Assembly: GCF_023065955.2 (NCBI RefSeq)
Contig: NW_026623078.1
Location: 6,954,199-7,018,198 of the forward strand
Reading direction: 5' to 3'
DNA from: Ursus arctos
Taxonomy: Eukaryota > Chordata > Mammalia > Carnivora > Ursidae
DNA: 64,000 nucleotides
Part shown: in pieces, positions 24,666 to 37,349 of the stretch
How positions within the stretch are numbered: position 1 is the stretch's first letter
Layout: each line of letters begins with the position of its first letter
The notes under the pieces: generated by a model
Database searches by the model: none
What the model saw: the letters and a program-made list of their open reading frames with translations, nothing else
Told to the model about the DNA's origin: nothing
Made by a program: the position numbers and the translations under genes

Positions 24666-26229
24666 TTGTAAGTGAATAAACTAGTTGATGACCTTATAGG
24701 AAAAAACTGTTAAATACTTCTAAGTTTAATTGTTTCCTTAATCCATTTGGTGTTTTCTGACTCTGCTTCATGATTCCGGATTTTGTTTCCTGGAATCCTC
24801 TTTTTAAGATACCTATTCTACCCATATTAATTTCAAATAAGAGTCGAGTCTCTTTGCTTTTAAGTTGTTTTTTTTTTTCTCCTTTATCACCTCCAGAGTT
24901 GTTGCTACTACCAACTCCAGTCCCTTCAAGATGAAACATGTCAGGTCCTACTCCCCCATCTTCTTCATACCATCATAAGGTCAGGTTTTTCCTGACTTCA
25001 TTTTAGGAATGACAGGATTCAAAATTTTGGAAGATTATTTTAATGATTTAGCACTCCCTGAAGACTCTTAAATCAGAACAACCTTCCCTGATCGAGACTG
25101 TTTAAGAATGGCTCACCCTGTAAATAAGAGATGACCAAGTCATCCTTCTCAATGCCCTGTTCAGCCTTGATTCAAAATGCCTTCCCTGTGGCATGAAACA
25201 AAAGAAGAACTTGTTTGTCCACCACGGTTAAGGTCTACTCTATAGGATCACTATGTTTCCCTAACACCCTTCCCTACTAGAAGCTTCTGCTTCTTACCAC
25301 TATTCTTTGAGTACTTTACAGAGTTATTCCCATTACTATATCTACCCCATTGTCTCAAAAAGTAGAGTAGTTTATGTAAATAATATAATGCCAACCTTCC
25401 ACCTACCAGTTGCTGGCGACAGTTTTGGTGTAGTCAGGGACTATAGAGGGGTAGAGGTTTCTCTTCCCCCATCTACAACAGAAAGCTCTGTCTTCTATAT
25501 TTTGGGATATATCAGTTCCTTCCATGATGTAACAATGAGCTAACTAGTATCATGGATTGTGACTAAGAAAATCATTTCTCTGGAGGCCAGGTTCAGCCAG
25601 CTAGGAATCAAAACACTGAGGGAATAATTTAAAAGTTGATGTGTGCTTCATCCAAGGAGCATAGAAACACATCTGAATTTCCCATAACAAGTAAGGAAAT
25701 GGCTCATTTCCCTAGATTAGAAGTAGAAAAAGTTATGATGTGTGATACCCCTCTAGACTGTGATGTGCATTTCCAATTCTACTGTCCCAAAGGACTATAT
25801 CACTTAGAGATGTTGGATCCTTAGGAAAATGGAGACCTATCCAAACCTAATACTACACGAACTGCTTGAACAGCTTACAGATGTTTGCAATAAAGGCCTT
25901 AAGTAATAACTCCTTAATATTTCTTTTATTCAGTGTCTTCTACATGTGCTTAATGATTAGCTACTGTATGTCAGACACTGTACTAGGCACCAAGCATATA
26001 ATGATGAATAAGAGAGAAACTCCTTATTTCCCTAAATCAACCTGTAACTTACTGTCCCATCTATGAATCCACAAATACTTGTCAATACCTCTCACCTAGA
26101 AATGTTCTCTGATAAAGAACTTTAGGTTCTATCTCAATTTAATTCTATCAGCCTGATCTCCATTTCATGTTTTTCAGAAATTTTTCTTCCTAAAATTATC
26201 TTTATATTATACTCTGTGAAGTGATGATG
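24666..26229. other. non-coding stretch
   Basis: No gene or clear young repeat seen. Small open frames at 25.3-26.1 kb have no recognisable content. Confidence 0.5.
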
Positions 26230-27294
26230 ACAGAATTACCTTTAGTAAAGTTGCAGATACAAAATTAATACATGGAAATTTGTTGCATTTATATACACTA
26301 ATAACAAATAGCAGAAAAAGAAATTAAGAAAATATCCCATTTGCAATTACACCAAAAAGAATAAAGCAGCTAGAAATAAACTTAACCAAAGAGGTGAAAG
26401 AACTATACTCTGAAAACTATAAAACACTGATGAAAGAAATTGAAGACAACAAAAACAAATGGAGAGATTTTCTATGCCCATGGGTTGGAAGAATTAATGT
26501 TAAAAAGGACATACTACCCAAAGAATTCTACAGATGCAATTCAATCCCTATCAAAATACCAACAGCATTTTTCACAGAACTAGAACAAATAATCCTAACA
26601 TGTGTATGGAACCAAAAAAGACCCTGAATAGCCAAAGCAATCTTGAGAAAGAGGAACAAAGCTAGAGGTATCACACAATACCAGATTTAAAGATATACTA
26701 CAAAGTGGTAGTAATCAAAACATTATGGTACTGGCACGAAAAGAGATACACAAATCAATGAAACAGGATACAGGTCCCAGAAATAAACTCACACTTACAT
26801 GGTCAACTAATCTATCACAAAGGAGGCAAGAATATACAGTGGGAAAAAGACTGTCTATTCAACAAATGGTGTTGAGAAGACTGGACAGCAACATAGAAAA
26901 GAATGAAACTGGACCACTTTCTTATACCATACATAAAAATAAACTCAATATGGATTAAAAACCTAAATATGACACCTGAAACCATAAAACTTCTAGACCA
27001 GAACATAGGAAGTGATTTCTCTGACATCAGCCATAGCAACATTTTTCTAGATATGTCTCCTCAGGCAAGAGAAACAAAACCAAAAATAAACTATTCAGAC
27101 TATGTCAAAATAAAAAGTTTCTTCCCAGCAAAGGAAAAAAAAAAACAGTAAAACAAAAAGGTAACCTACTGAATGGGACGAGATATTTGCAATAATAATG
27201 TATCCAACAAGGGGTTAATAGCCAAAATATATAAAAAGCTTATACAACTCAACATCAAAAAAAAAAAAGTCCAATTTAAAAGTGGGCAGAGGAT

Positions 27295-27533
27295 GCGGCA
27301 CCTGAGTGGCTCAGTTGGTTAAGCGGCTGCCTTCGGCTCAGGTCATGATCTCAGGGTCCTGGGATGGAGCCCTGCATTGGGCTCCCTGCTCAGCAGGGAG
27401 CCTGCTTCTCCTTCTCCCTCTGCCCCTCCCTCTGCTTGTGCTCTCTCTCTCTCTCTCTCTTTCTCTCTCTGTGTCAAATAAATAAAATCTTAATAAATAC
27501 ATAAATACATAAATACATAAATACATAAATACA

Positions 27534-27568
<35 letters not shown>

Positions 27569-27569
27569 A
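27295..27569 (+). repeat. SINEC nested in L1, long (AAAT/ACAT)n tail
   Basis: A full Can-SINE whose tail has grown into AAATACAT then AAAT repeats (about 27490-27568). The imperfect duplication GGCAGAGGAT / GGCAGAGAAT lies at 27285-27294 and 27570-27579. Confidence 0.9.
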
Positions 27570-27917
27570 GGCAGAGAATCCGAATAGACATTTTTCCAAA
27601 GAAGACACCTGGCCAACAGACATATAAAGGGATGCTCAGCATTACTAATCATCAGAGAAATGCAAATCAAAACCACAATGAGATATCACCTTACACCTGT
27701 CAGAATGGCTAGAATCAAAAAGATAAGAAATAACAAGTATTGGTGAAGATATGGAGAAAAAGGAAACCTTGTGCACAGTTAGTGGGAATATAAATTGGTA
27801 TAGCCACTATGGAAAACAGGATGGAGGTTTTCCCAAAAATTAAAAATAGAAATACCATATGATCCAGTAATTCTGCTACTAGGTATATACCTAAAGATAA
27901 TGGAAAATGGTACCAAA

Positions 27918-28376
27918 AGATTGGGATCATGCCCTGCATATTTTCAGACCACAACGCTTTGAAACTGGAACTCAATCACAAGAGGAAATTTGGAAAGAAC
28001 TCAAATACATGGAGGCTAAAGAGCATCCTACTAAAGAATAAATGGGTCAACAAGGAAATTAAAGAATTTTTAAAAATCATGGAAACAAATGAAAACGAAA
28101 ACAAAATGTTCAAAACCTTTGGAATGCAGCAAAGGTGGTCCTAAGAGAGAAGTACATAGCAGTACAAGCCTTTCTCAAGAAACAGGAAAGGTCTCAAATG
28201 CACAAGCTAACCTTACACCTAAAGGAGCTGGAGAAAGAACAGCAAATAAAGCCTAAATCCAGAAGAAGAGAAATAATAAAGATCAGAGCAGAAATCAATG
28301 AAATAGAAACCAAAAGAACAGTAGAACAGATCAATGAAACTAGGAACTGGTTCTTTGAAAGAATAAGATTGAAGAG
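27918..28376 (+). mobile_element. L1 ORF2 segment inserted out of order
   Basis: The segment encodes the end of the endonuclease domain (MPCIFSDHNALKLELNH) and the linker to [17 protein letters not shown], with one frame break near 28140. In L1 this region precedes the RT. Here it sits between C-terminal ORF2 blocks of the surrounding L1. There is no A-tail at its 3' end. A 7-bp match (AAGATTG) occurs near both junctions. Confidence 0.75.
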
Positions 28377-28629
28377 ATAATGTGAATGCTTATGTTTATT
28401 GCAGTATTACCTACAATAGCTAAGATATAGAAGCAACACAAGTGTCCACTGATAGATGAATGGATAAAAAAGATGTGGTGTATATCTACAATAGAATACT
28501 ATTCAGCCATAAAAAATAATGAGATCTTGCCATTTGCAACAACATGGGTGGACCAAGAGGGTATTATGCTGAGTGGAATAAGTCAGACAGAGAAAGACAA
28601 ATGGCATATGATTTTACCCAGAGGTGGAA

Positions 28630-28631
28630 TC

Positions 28632-28670
<39 letters not shown>

Positions 28671-28671
28671 A
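28630..28671. repeat. (AAAT)n microsatellite
   Basis: About ten tandem AAAT units inside the L1 3' region. Confidence 0.9.
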
Positions 28672-28984
28672 ATGCAGAAAGAGACCCATAAATAAAGGGG
28701 AAAAAAACTGGTGGTTGCTGGAGGAGAGGAGGTTGGGGGATAGGCAAAATGGGTGAGTGGGAGATACAGACTTCCATTTGTGGAATGAATAAGTCACAGG
28801 GGTAAAAGATAAAGAATAAGGAATATAGTCAATGGTATTATAATAGTGTTGTAAGATGACAAATGATACCTATGCTAGTTGTTAACGTAGCATAATATAT
28901 AGACTTATCAAATCATTATGGTATACACCTAAAATTAATGTAACATTGTGTGTCAATTATATTTCAACTGAAAAAAAAGGAACA

Positions 28985-29470
28985 TGGAGGAAACTTAAAG
29001 GCATAGTACTAAGTGAAAGAAGCCAATCTGAAAATGCTACATACTATATAATTCCAATTATATGACATCTGGAAAAGGCAAAACTATGGAGGCAGTAAAA
29101 AGATCAATGGTTCCCAGGGCTTGGGGGGCAGGGGGCGGGGGTGGGGATAAGGAAGGATGAAAAGGCAGAGCACAGAGAATTTTTAGGGCAATGACACTAC
29201 TCTGTATAATAATATCATGATAGATCCATGTCATTATACATTTGTCCAAACCTGCAAAATATTCAGCACCAAGAGTAAGCCATAATGTAAGCTATGGACA
29301 TTGGGTGATTATGATGTTTTGTAACAAATATACCACTCTGCTGGAGGACACTGAAAATGAGGGAAGCTATGCATGTGTGGGGGCAGGGGAGGTATGGAAA
29401 ATCTTTGTTCCTTTACTTTAATTTTGCTGTGGACCTAAGACTGTTTTAAGATAATTAAGTCTTAATTTTA
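28985..29470 (+). repeat. older L1 3' fragment
   Basis: It contains phrases of an older L1 3' end (CATAGTACTAAGTGAAAGAAGCC, ACTATATAATTCCAATTATATGACAT, GGCAAAACTATGGAGGCAG). It is more diverged than the L1 just before it. Confidence 0.65.
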
Positions 29471-29780
29471 AAAAATCGAGAAGAAACTCTCTCTCTTTTT
29501 GGATTTATCTACCCTTTCTGCCAATCCCTTTAGGCATAATGGTGTTAACAGCTCTACTGCTTCTAATCCCTGGTTATGGTACTGCCCCATATGACTCCTC
29601 CATATCTAACATTTTATAGACAGTCCCTCTGTGAGTTTCTCTTTGTGAATTATTCTATTTGGAGTGTGTCATCAGTTTTCTCTTAGGGTTCTAAATGATA
29701 TAGATAATTTTCTATAAATGTGTCCTTAAGCCCATCAACTTGTTCCGTCCTATTTCCTATGCCCTTATGACTAAGATGCT
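29471..29780. other. non-coding stretch before duplication copy A
   Basis: No gene or clear repeat seen. Confidence 0.4.
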
Positions 29781-31927
29781 CCATCATCATAGATAATACA
29801 AATTCCCACTTATCTCTGTTTTCTGAAGCCTCCCGTCCTGGGGCTTCTATCCTTCTGCTTTCTATCGCCCCCTATGCCTGCTAGACAGCTCTCACCTTAA
29901 AAGTGCTTTGGGCCACCCCTACACGGATTCCTTGAGCTTATCTCTTCCTCTTTGTTGCTTTTGCTGGGACACATCCTCCCATACATTCAAAGAAAGGGTA
30001 CTTATAAATTTTATAAATCTTTGCATGGCTGAAAAGGTCTTATACTACTTTCATATCTGATTGGTGGTTTTGTTCTGTCTAGAATTCTAGGCTGAAAATC
30101 AGTTTCGGACACTTTTCTACCATATTGAAGGGTCCAGTGTTGTTACTACTCTAATGCCTTTTGGATTTTACTTACTGTTTTGTGGCCTACATTTTTTTCT
30201 GTCTCTCTCAATAATTTTATAATCTTCTCAACCTCTAGGGGAATAAAATTGCATAATAAAGCACCTTAGTTCTTGTTTTCACATACTAGGGTGGGCAATC
30301 AATACATATTTTGTATCTGGAGACTTAAACTTTCCTGCTATGAGTTTTCCTTTCATTGTTTCTTTTAAATTCTTCCCTCTGTTTTCTCTGGAAACAAATA
30401 TGAGTTGAATGTTTTACCTCTTGCTTAGATTTTTCATATTTTTTTCTATTGTTCATTTCTTTGATTTTTTTAAAATTCTACTTTCATGGAGACTTCTTTG
30501 ACTCTATCTTTCAACCTCTGTTGATTTGTCTTAATTTTATTTATTACTCCTTTTATTTTGTTTCCAAAAATAATATTTTTATTGTTTAGTTTTTTTTAAT
30601 ATCATGTTCTCATTTCAGAATTGCAAATATTATCTCTGATCAATGTAAAGATATCAGTGGTTTTCAAAGTGAATTTTTTTCTGTGTTATCTTGGATTCCA
30701 CAAAATTCCTGTGGGCCTTCCTAAAGTCTTACTTTTTACTTTAACATCTTATATGTATTAAAGAATTTGGCGTCAAAATTTTGACCAAAAACTCTGGATC
30801 AATAGAGCAGAGCCAACGAACTGGTTGGATTCTGGTCAGGGTTCTAGCAGAGAAACAGCCATCCAATTTATGATCTCCAAAGGCAGAACGTGAAAGACTT
30901 TTCTCTAATATAATTTAATTTCTTAATGCAAAGATATCAATATTCTGTATGTGAAGCATAAGCCTGTGTGAGCCTTTGGGAGTGAAGAGAGAGGATGGGA
31001 GACTGAACCATTCCTTTCTCTTAATCTCCCTATTACTAGCCCTGAATGCCACCATCTCCTTTACGTGGTGCCCTGGCATCTCAAACATGTCAGGGATTCT
31101 GGGAGATAAATCTGTCTATTTCTCCTCAGTATCCCCCTCAGTTGCTATTTTAGCGTTAGCCTTTTTATATGGCCAAAGCAATTACACCTTTGTCTTCTCT
31201 TTTCCAAATATTTGTTGGAATCTTCTGTCTGCACAGTCTAACTTCTGTCCTGTTTTCTTTGTTGCTCTGAGTATAAACTTGTTTCCCCATTGCTGTTGTT
31301 ATTGTTGTTAACTTATTTAGATCTTAGAGAGAAAAGGGAAAACTAATGTAGCCCACAGTTTTAAATATAAGTTCAACATATTTATTTTTTTAAATAGGTA
31401 TAAGTAAAAAGGATAGACTGATCCTTTTCTCCAGAGAAAAAATAATATGAAAAATATAATGACATATAAAATAACACATGTAATAAAAATATAGTGACAT
31501 ATAAGAAAATAACATAAAAAAGTGTTAGTGGTGATCATGTATAGAAAGCCTAAGGGCACAGAAATCATTTTAAAGAGTTTTCAAAAGTCTCACTCACCAA
31601 CTACAACCAACATCATAGTATCCACCTCCCGTGAAAGGGACAGACTGGTAAATGTAATGTTTCAGTGGGGCCACCATAAGTAATGTCAAGTCTCTGTTAC
31701 TAAGGAAAAAGGAACCATGGATACTGGGGTAACAACAGGTAGACTGTGTCACAAGAATCTATGGTGCATCCAGCATTGTGCCATATACGGGGAGTGGAAA
31801 AGAAGTAAGATACATTACTTACATCCTTAATAAGCCATAGAAATGAGATTAAATACACTAAGGGAAAATAATCAGGGCAGAATTTTTGGAAGATATGAGT
31901 CATGAACAAGATCTAGAGTTCCTCAGA

Positions 31928-32030
31928 GGGTGCCCAGCTGGCTCAGTCAGTGGAGCATGCGACTCATGATCTTGGGATTGTGAGATCAAGCCCCACATTG
32001 GGTGTAGAGACTGTTTAAAAATAAAATCTT
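31928..32030 (+). repeat. SINEC, short older copy
   Basis: The head GGTGCCCAGCTGGCTCAGTCAG is followed by GCATGCGACTCATGATCTTGGG and a short AAAATAAAATCTT end. This is the short tRNA-Lys SINE type without the CT-rich region. It abuts the next SINE directly. Confidence 0.82.
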
Positions 32031-32265
32031 GGGGTGCCTGGGTGGCTCAGTGGATGCGTGTCAAACTCTTGGTTTCAGCTCAAGTATGATCATGAGATCA
32101 AGACCACATCAGGCTCTGGGCTCAGCAGGGAGTCTGCTTGAAGATTCTCTCCCTCTGCCCCTCCCTCCATGTGCACACACTCTCTGTCTCTCCAAAATAA
32201 GTAGAATAAATGTTTTAAAAAATAAAATAAAATCTTAAGAGTAAAAAAATAAAGAGTAAATTAAA
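32031..32265 (+). repeat. SINEC in tandem with the previous one
   Basis: A second full SINE starts GGGGTGCCTGGGTGGCTCAG exactly at the tail of the first. AGTTCCTCAGA (31917-31927) and AGTTCTTCAGA (32266-32276) bracket the pair. The matching site in copy B (about 63050-63075) has no insertion. Confidence 0.85.
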
Positions 32266-32430
32266 AGTTCTTCAGAATAAAATTGCCTTTTCCACCCAGC
32301 TATTCTACTCAGCTATTACACTTCCGTTTTTAAGAGAAATGGTCAGATTCCTCAGAGACAGTTTTCTCTTGTAACCTCTTTCTAAATCATTCAATTACAG
32401 ATTAAGAAAGCTTAATTTGAATCAAAGGGG

Positions 32431-32700
32431 TCTACAACATGAGACCCCTTTAACTGAGATACTGAGTTGGAGTTTTTACCCTCCTACTCTAAAAGTAAAA
32501 GAAGATAAACCTTGACAGTATGGAAACGTCTAAGTTTAGCCCACCTAAAGACAGAAAAAGAAAACTGTCTCAAATTATTGCCTGTTCAGGGAAAACCTTG
32601 TACAAGACAGTTGAATTTTAAAGACTATTCCTTAAACTCATTACTAAGTTACAGACCACTGAAGGCATCAGCTAATTCTCTGATTTTGCAATTCTGACGA
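32431..32700. other. non-coding stretch 3' of the OR4 fragment
   Basis: No gene seen. It may belong to the duplicated segment, because the matching part of copy B would lie past the window end. Confidence 0.4.
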
Positions 32701-32701
32701 T

Positions 32702-33183
32702 CTATCCCTTCTGCTTTTCCTTCAAGGAGACCTTGCGACTCCATATCCATTTCATGGCATTCTTTACATCCTCATTCCCCAGAGTGTAGATGAGTGGGTT
32801 TAACATCGGGGTAATGGTAGTATAGAACACAGACACAGCCTTATCCAGTGGGAAAGTAGTGGATGGACGCAGATAAATAAAGAAACAAGGGACAAAGAAG
32901 AAAGTTACTACAGTGAAATGAGACCCACAGGTAGAGAGAGCCTTATGCCGGCTCTCTGAAGACCGCTTGCGAAGACTGAATAGAATGACGGTGTAGGAGG
33001 CCAGTAGAATGAGGAAACACCCCAGAGAGATGAGACCACTGTTGGCAATCACCAACATATTTACCAGGGTTGTTTTAGTCAAGTTTTAGGACTGGGTGGA
33101 CATCACAAAAGTAGTGGTCAATGACCTGATTATTGCAGAAAGGCAGCTGAAAGGTCAGGAGGGTCTGAACAAAGGAATGACCC
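32702..33183 (-). pseudogene. olfactory receptor family 4, 5'-truncated fragment
   Basis: Only the C-terminal half of an OR4 receptor remains. Reading on the minus strand from 33182, [20 protein letters not shown] and [13 protein letters not shown] (TM4/ECL2) are followed by a frameshift near 33085, where bases around the expected Ala-Cys are missing. TM5-TM7 then continue in frame from about 33082 to the stop at 32702: [49 protein letters not shown] (Gly replacing the usual Arg). Above about 33185 the similarity stops abruptly and unrelated AT-rich DNA follows. TM1-TM3 are absent. The style is nearest to OR4C/OR4S/OR4P-like receptors, but I do not name a subfamily. Confidence 0.9.
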
Positions 33184-34043
33184 ACTACAACACTACAACA
33201 AAAACTTATGATTTACTATATGCTGACTAACTGAACATAATAAAAAAAAGAAATAAAATTCAGTTTGGTTGAACACATAATAGTACATTTTTAAGAATGC
33301 TAGATATGTGGAAGTAATGCTAGCTCTTGTGATCAGTGCAACCAGTAGATGAAATGTATTAAAATCAGATTAAGCAGTTTTTCCATGTGAAAACAAAGTG
33401 GTCTTACAAAAAATAAAATGCATATTTGTATTATATTCTAATCTGTAATAAAATGATGAAGAAAAACACAGCTCTTTTGAAAGTAAACTAGCCAAACCAT
33501 TCTGATTTGTACAAGGAATCATTCTGAATACCTGAACTTGGATTCTTACATATAAATGCTTCTTAGCTAGCAGTTTCTGTTAGAAGTTGTTCATATATTT
33601 TTTCTTAAAAGGCTAGCACATTTAAATTATTAGAAATTCAATTTCTTTCTCCCCTCGAAATTCTTTCCCTTGTTTAAAATTTATGAAAGCACTTATTTTA
33701 CTCTATGACCAACTAGAATTGGAGCTCCATTAAATTGAAGAAACATTAAAATCGAATGTATGGATTTCTTCTGGGAACAAGAAAAATATTTGGTACTCAT
33801 ACAAGGAGGATAAAGTATTTTGTCATTTACAAACACACAGTGAATTTTCACCTACAGTTAACAAATCCAGCCATAGGTGATAAACAAATATGAACACAGA
33901 TAACATGTAAAACTCCTATAGGAAATAAAGAATGTGTATTTTCATTCAACAAATATTTATTGAGCTGCAAATATATGCCAGCAGTGTGCTAATGACTGAG
34001 GTGATTATGATTTTGAACAGAATAGAAGAGATACTATCCCTTG
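33184..34043. other. non-coding stretch
   Basis: No gene seen. From about 33935 an ancient repeat begins (TTCATTCAACAAATATTTATTGAGC). It continues beyond the SINE at 34059-34261. Confidence 0.5.
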
Positions 34044-34058
34044 TGGAGTAAGCATTCT

Positions 34059-34261
34059 TTTTTTTTTTTTTTAAAGATTTTATTTGTTTATTCGACAGAG
34101 ATAGAGACAGCCAGCGAGAGAGGGAACACAAGCAGGGGGAGTGGGAGAGGAAGAAGCAGGCTCCTAGCGGAGGAGCCTGATGTGGGGCTCGATCCCATCA
34201 CGCCGGGATCACGCCCTGAGCCGAAGGCAGACGCTTAACCGCTGTGCCACCCAGGCGCCCC
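34059..34261 (-). repeat. SINEC, young-looking, with target-site duplication
   Basis: A full minus-strand copy with a pure T14-type tail and an intact GGGGCGCCTGGGTGGCACAG head (read on minus). The perfect 15-bp duplication TGGAGTAAGCATTCT lies at 34044-34058 and 34262-34276. Confidence 0.95.
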
Positions 34262-34276
34262 TGGAGTAAGCATTCT

Positions 34277-35080
34277 AATACGAAAGACAGACAAGGTACA
34301 AAATAATTGCAGATTTTGATAACTGCTATGAACAAATAAAACAATGTGACAGAGAGCAAGTAAGAGGTGTCAACTTCAGAGAGCACTGTGACTGAAATAC
34401 AGTGAATAAGGGGGAGTATGAGATGAGTTTGAACAGGTAGTCAGAAGTCAGAACCTATAGAGTCCTAGAGGTCATGGTAAGGAGTTTTGGCTTTATTCTA
34501 AAAAGAGTGGAAAGAATTCAAAAGAATTTTTTCGAAGTAATTGAAATTATTTCATAAATGTTTTTTGACTGTCACTCTAGAAGGATCAGACAGGTGAAAA
34601 TGGGAAAGCAGGTAACTGACTGCCTTCCAGAAAATAACCAATAATATTAACACTAGGATACTGCCAAAGGAAAAAAAAACATAAATGGATAGATTTGGTG
34701 TTTTTAAGAGATAAGACATTTTAAAAAGCATGAATTAATGTGAAAGCAGTAGAAACAAAGAGAAATGGACAAATTAAGATTTTTTTAGAAGTGGAAATGA
34801 CAGGAGTTGCCTTAATTACTAATAATGGAAAACTAGATTGTTCAGAATTACTACCAACAGGGAAAAAAATTGATAAAATGCATCAAAAAGCTAACAAGAT
34901 AGAAAGCAACAACAACAGTGGATTTTTTGGGTGATTCAGAACCCAGAAAGTTAAACACTGGAGCACCAAACTTTCATTTTCCCTGACAGCATTTCCAAAT
35001 GTGGTGAATTTGGGGATTTGTTTCAGAAGCTTTGCAAAAGGAAGTTAAGTCTCAGGGTCTTCCCTAGATGGGGAGCCTTA
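34277..35080. other. non-coding, rest of an ancient repeat
   Basis: The ancient repeat interrupted by the SINE continues to about 34640. No gene is seen. A short open frame at 34740-34934 has no recognisable features. Confidence 0.45.
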
Positions 35081-35094
35081 TAGGAAATACTCTT

Positions 35095-35322
35095 TTTTTA
35101 AAAAAGATTTTATTTATTTATCTGAGAGAAAGAATGAGGGGAGAGAGAAAGAGATGGAAAGAGATAAAGAGAGAGAGAGAGAGCATGATCGGGGGAGAGA
35201 CAGAAGGAGAAGCAGGCTCCCTGCTGATAAGGGAGTCCAATGCAGGACTCGATTCCAGGACCCTGAGATCATGACCTGAGCTGAAGGCAGATGCTGAACC
35301 GACTGAGCCACCCAGGTGCCCC
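35095..35322 (-). repeat. SINEC with target-site duplication
   Basis: A full minus-strand copy with a (GA)n-rich CT region. The perfect 14-bp duplication TAGGAAATACTCTT lies at 35081-35094 and 35323-35336. Confidence 0.94.
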
Positions 35323-35384
35323 TAGGAAATACTCTTCATCTTAAACTGGGACACAAAGAGGTACATCTTTAGGATAAGTGGAAA

Positions 35385-36045
35385 ACAGAACTACCAGGTA
35401 TTTACCCAAAGAAAACAAAAACACTAATTCAAAAAGATAATGTGCTCTCTTAGTTTATTGCAGCATTATTTACAATAGCCAAGATATGGAAGCAACCTAA
35501 GTGTCCAGGAAGACAAATGGATAAGGAAGGTATGGTATATATATACACAATGGAATATTACTCAGTCATAAAAAAGAACAAGATCCTGCCATTTGTAACA
35601 ACATGGACCACCCTAAGGAGCATTATGCTAAGAGAAATAAGTCGGACTGAGAAAGACAAATACCATATGGTTTTGCTCATATGTGGAATCTAAAAGACAA
35701 AACAAATAAACAAACAAGAAGAATCAGATCTATAAATACAGAGAACAAACTCATGGTTGAGAAATGGGAGGGGAATGTGGAGATGGGCAAAATGGGTGAC
35801 GGGGAGTGGGAGATACGGGCTTCCACTTATGGAATGAATAAGTCAAGGGAATAGAAGGCACAGCATAGGGAATATGGTCAATGGTATTGGAACAGTGTTG
35901 CATGGTGACAGATGATAGTTGCTCTTGTGGTGATCATTGTATAACATAGAGACTTCTCAAATCACTATGTGGTACACCTGAAACTAACATTGTGGGCCAA
36001 CTACACTCAAAGAATATTTTTAAAATTAAAAAAATAAAAAAGAAC
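35385..36045 (+). mobile_element. L1 3' end fragment
   Basis: The last ORF2 codons (TTATTTACAATAGCCAAGATATGG; ATTACTCAGTCATAAAAAAGAAC) are followed by an L1 3' UTR and A-rich tail. This is a 5'-truncated copy of about 0.65 kb. Confidence 0.88.
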
Positions 36046-37289
36046 TAAGTGTGCTTCCTAACCCAATTCAAATGAACTGTACAGAAGGGTGCCTTAACAA
36101 TGAATATGGTAGGGCCATGGAGGAGAGAAAAATCTTTGAGAAGTCTGGACCAGACAGAGACACTCATGAAGGTAGCAGCCTTAGTATATATATTGGGAAT
36201 CTCAGACTTTGCTTCTGCTTAACGATATCCCTAACAAAGTGTCCTCAGGTGCCTGACAGACACAAACACAAATCCTCCGGGAAGGAAGGTGTTCTCCTGC
36301 TGGGTCTTAGAGAAAACCCACAAAGAACTTTTCAAGGGCAGTAAGCAGACAGAGCCAAAATTAACTGTGTTACTTTTCTATTGGCAATGTAATGTAACAA
36401 ATTACCACAAACTGGTGGCTTAAACAAATTTATCATGTTATAGTTCTGAAGATTAGCAGTTTGACAAGACCACTCTGGGCTAAAAATCAAGGTGTAGGGA
36501 GAGTTACATTCCTTCCTGGAGGCTCTAGGGAAGAATCTGTACCCTTCCCTTCTTTGGTTTTTAAAGGCTTCCCCTCTTCCCTGGCTGGTAGCTCCCTTCC
36601 TCCTTCTTCAAAGCCAGCAAGGGTAAGTGAATTCCTTCTCATGCTACCATCTCTCTGGTTTCTGAAGTTAAGGGCCTACTGAGAGAAATGAGGACAATCC
36701 CCAGTCCTTAATCTTAATCACATCTGCAAAATCCATTTCGCCATGTGAAGTAGCAGGTTGACAGAGTTTGAATATGTTATCCTGAGGATTTAGGCCATGG
36801 ACATCTATGGAGGCCATTATTTTACCTACCACAATATATCATGAAATAAGGTGCTATGCACGAGAGCCAACAAACACCTCAGACAGAAGAAACAGAACAC
36901 TCAGACATCACACACTGGGCTTATCACACATCATATATAAAAGAACTTTCAGAGAAAGATTTTTTTAAAAAATAATTGTGCCTAAAGAAGGAAAACACAA
37001 AGTTTGCCTATTATCACAGTTAAGAAGGGCACATTTTCCACCTTCTCCACATTGCTTCTATTTATCATGTCATTACTTTACCTTAGTTTTACCACATTAT
37101 CCTTCACAGATGTTGTTCTTGCTGATACAATCCTAGTACGGCAGTTACCCTCCCATTCCCACAACATTCAAGATATAATCCCTTGTATCTGGTTTTCACT
37201 GTAACTGTTCAGAAATCAACTTTCTGCCTAATGTTGTTTTTGGAATGCTAATCTGTTTTTCCCTTATTCCTTTTCAGCTATTATTATTT
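36046..37289. other. non-coding, includes an ancient repeat
   Basis: About 36385-36830 matches a widespread ancient mammalian repeat (AATGTAACAAATTACCACAAACTGGTGGCTTAAAC, then TTCTGAAGATTAGCAGTTTGAC and GGCTAAAAATCAAGGTGT). I do not assign its family. No gene seen. Confidence 0.5.
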
Positions 37290-37308
37290 TTTAAAGATTT
37301 ATTCATTT

Positions 37309-37349
<41 letters not shown>

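Larger units (their letters stand above)
26230..28980 (+). mobile_element. L1 LINE fragment, interrupted by a SINEC and by an out-of-order L1 piece
   Basis: Sense-strand ORF2 begins in the late RT region ([21 protein letters not shown] at about 26480; [23 protein letters not shown] to 26624). It continues through the C-terminal domain to about 27915 and resumes at about 28380 with the last ORF2 codons and the 3' UTR. A SINEC interrupts it at 27295-27569. From about 27918 to 28376 it is replaced by an earlier ORF2 segment. Stops and frameshifts are frequent, so the element is dead. Confidence 0.85.
29781..32430 (+). repeat. segmental duplication, copy A
   Basis: The DNA from the block CATAGATAATACAAATTCCCACT (about 29789) to CTTAATTTGA (about 32420) aligns in the same orientation with 58.97-64.00 kb, with scattered mismatches. 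Shared landmarks include GCTGGGACACATCCTCCCATAC, TCTAATATAATTTAATTTCTTAATGCAAAG and CATATACGGGGAGTGGAAAAGA. Copy A carries two SINEs at 31928-32265 that copy B lacks. It lacks the L1 and two SINEs of copy B. The 111-codon open frame at 30976-31311 has a counterpart at 62063-62413 but resembles no known protein. I regard it as non-coding. Confidence 0.88.

Noticed and set aside
30976..31311. 111-codon frame with a similar counterpart at 62063-62413
   Set aside because: The similarity reflects the segmental duplication. The two frames differ in length and have no known family.
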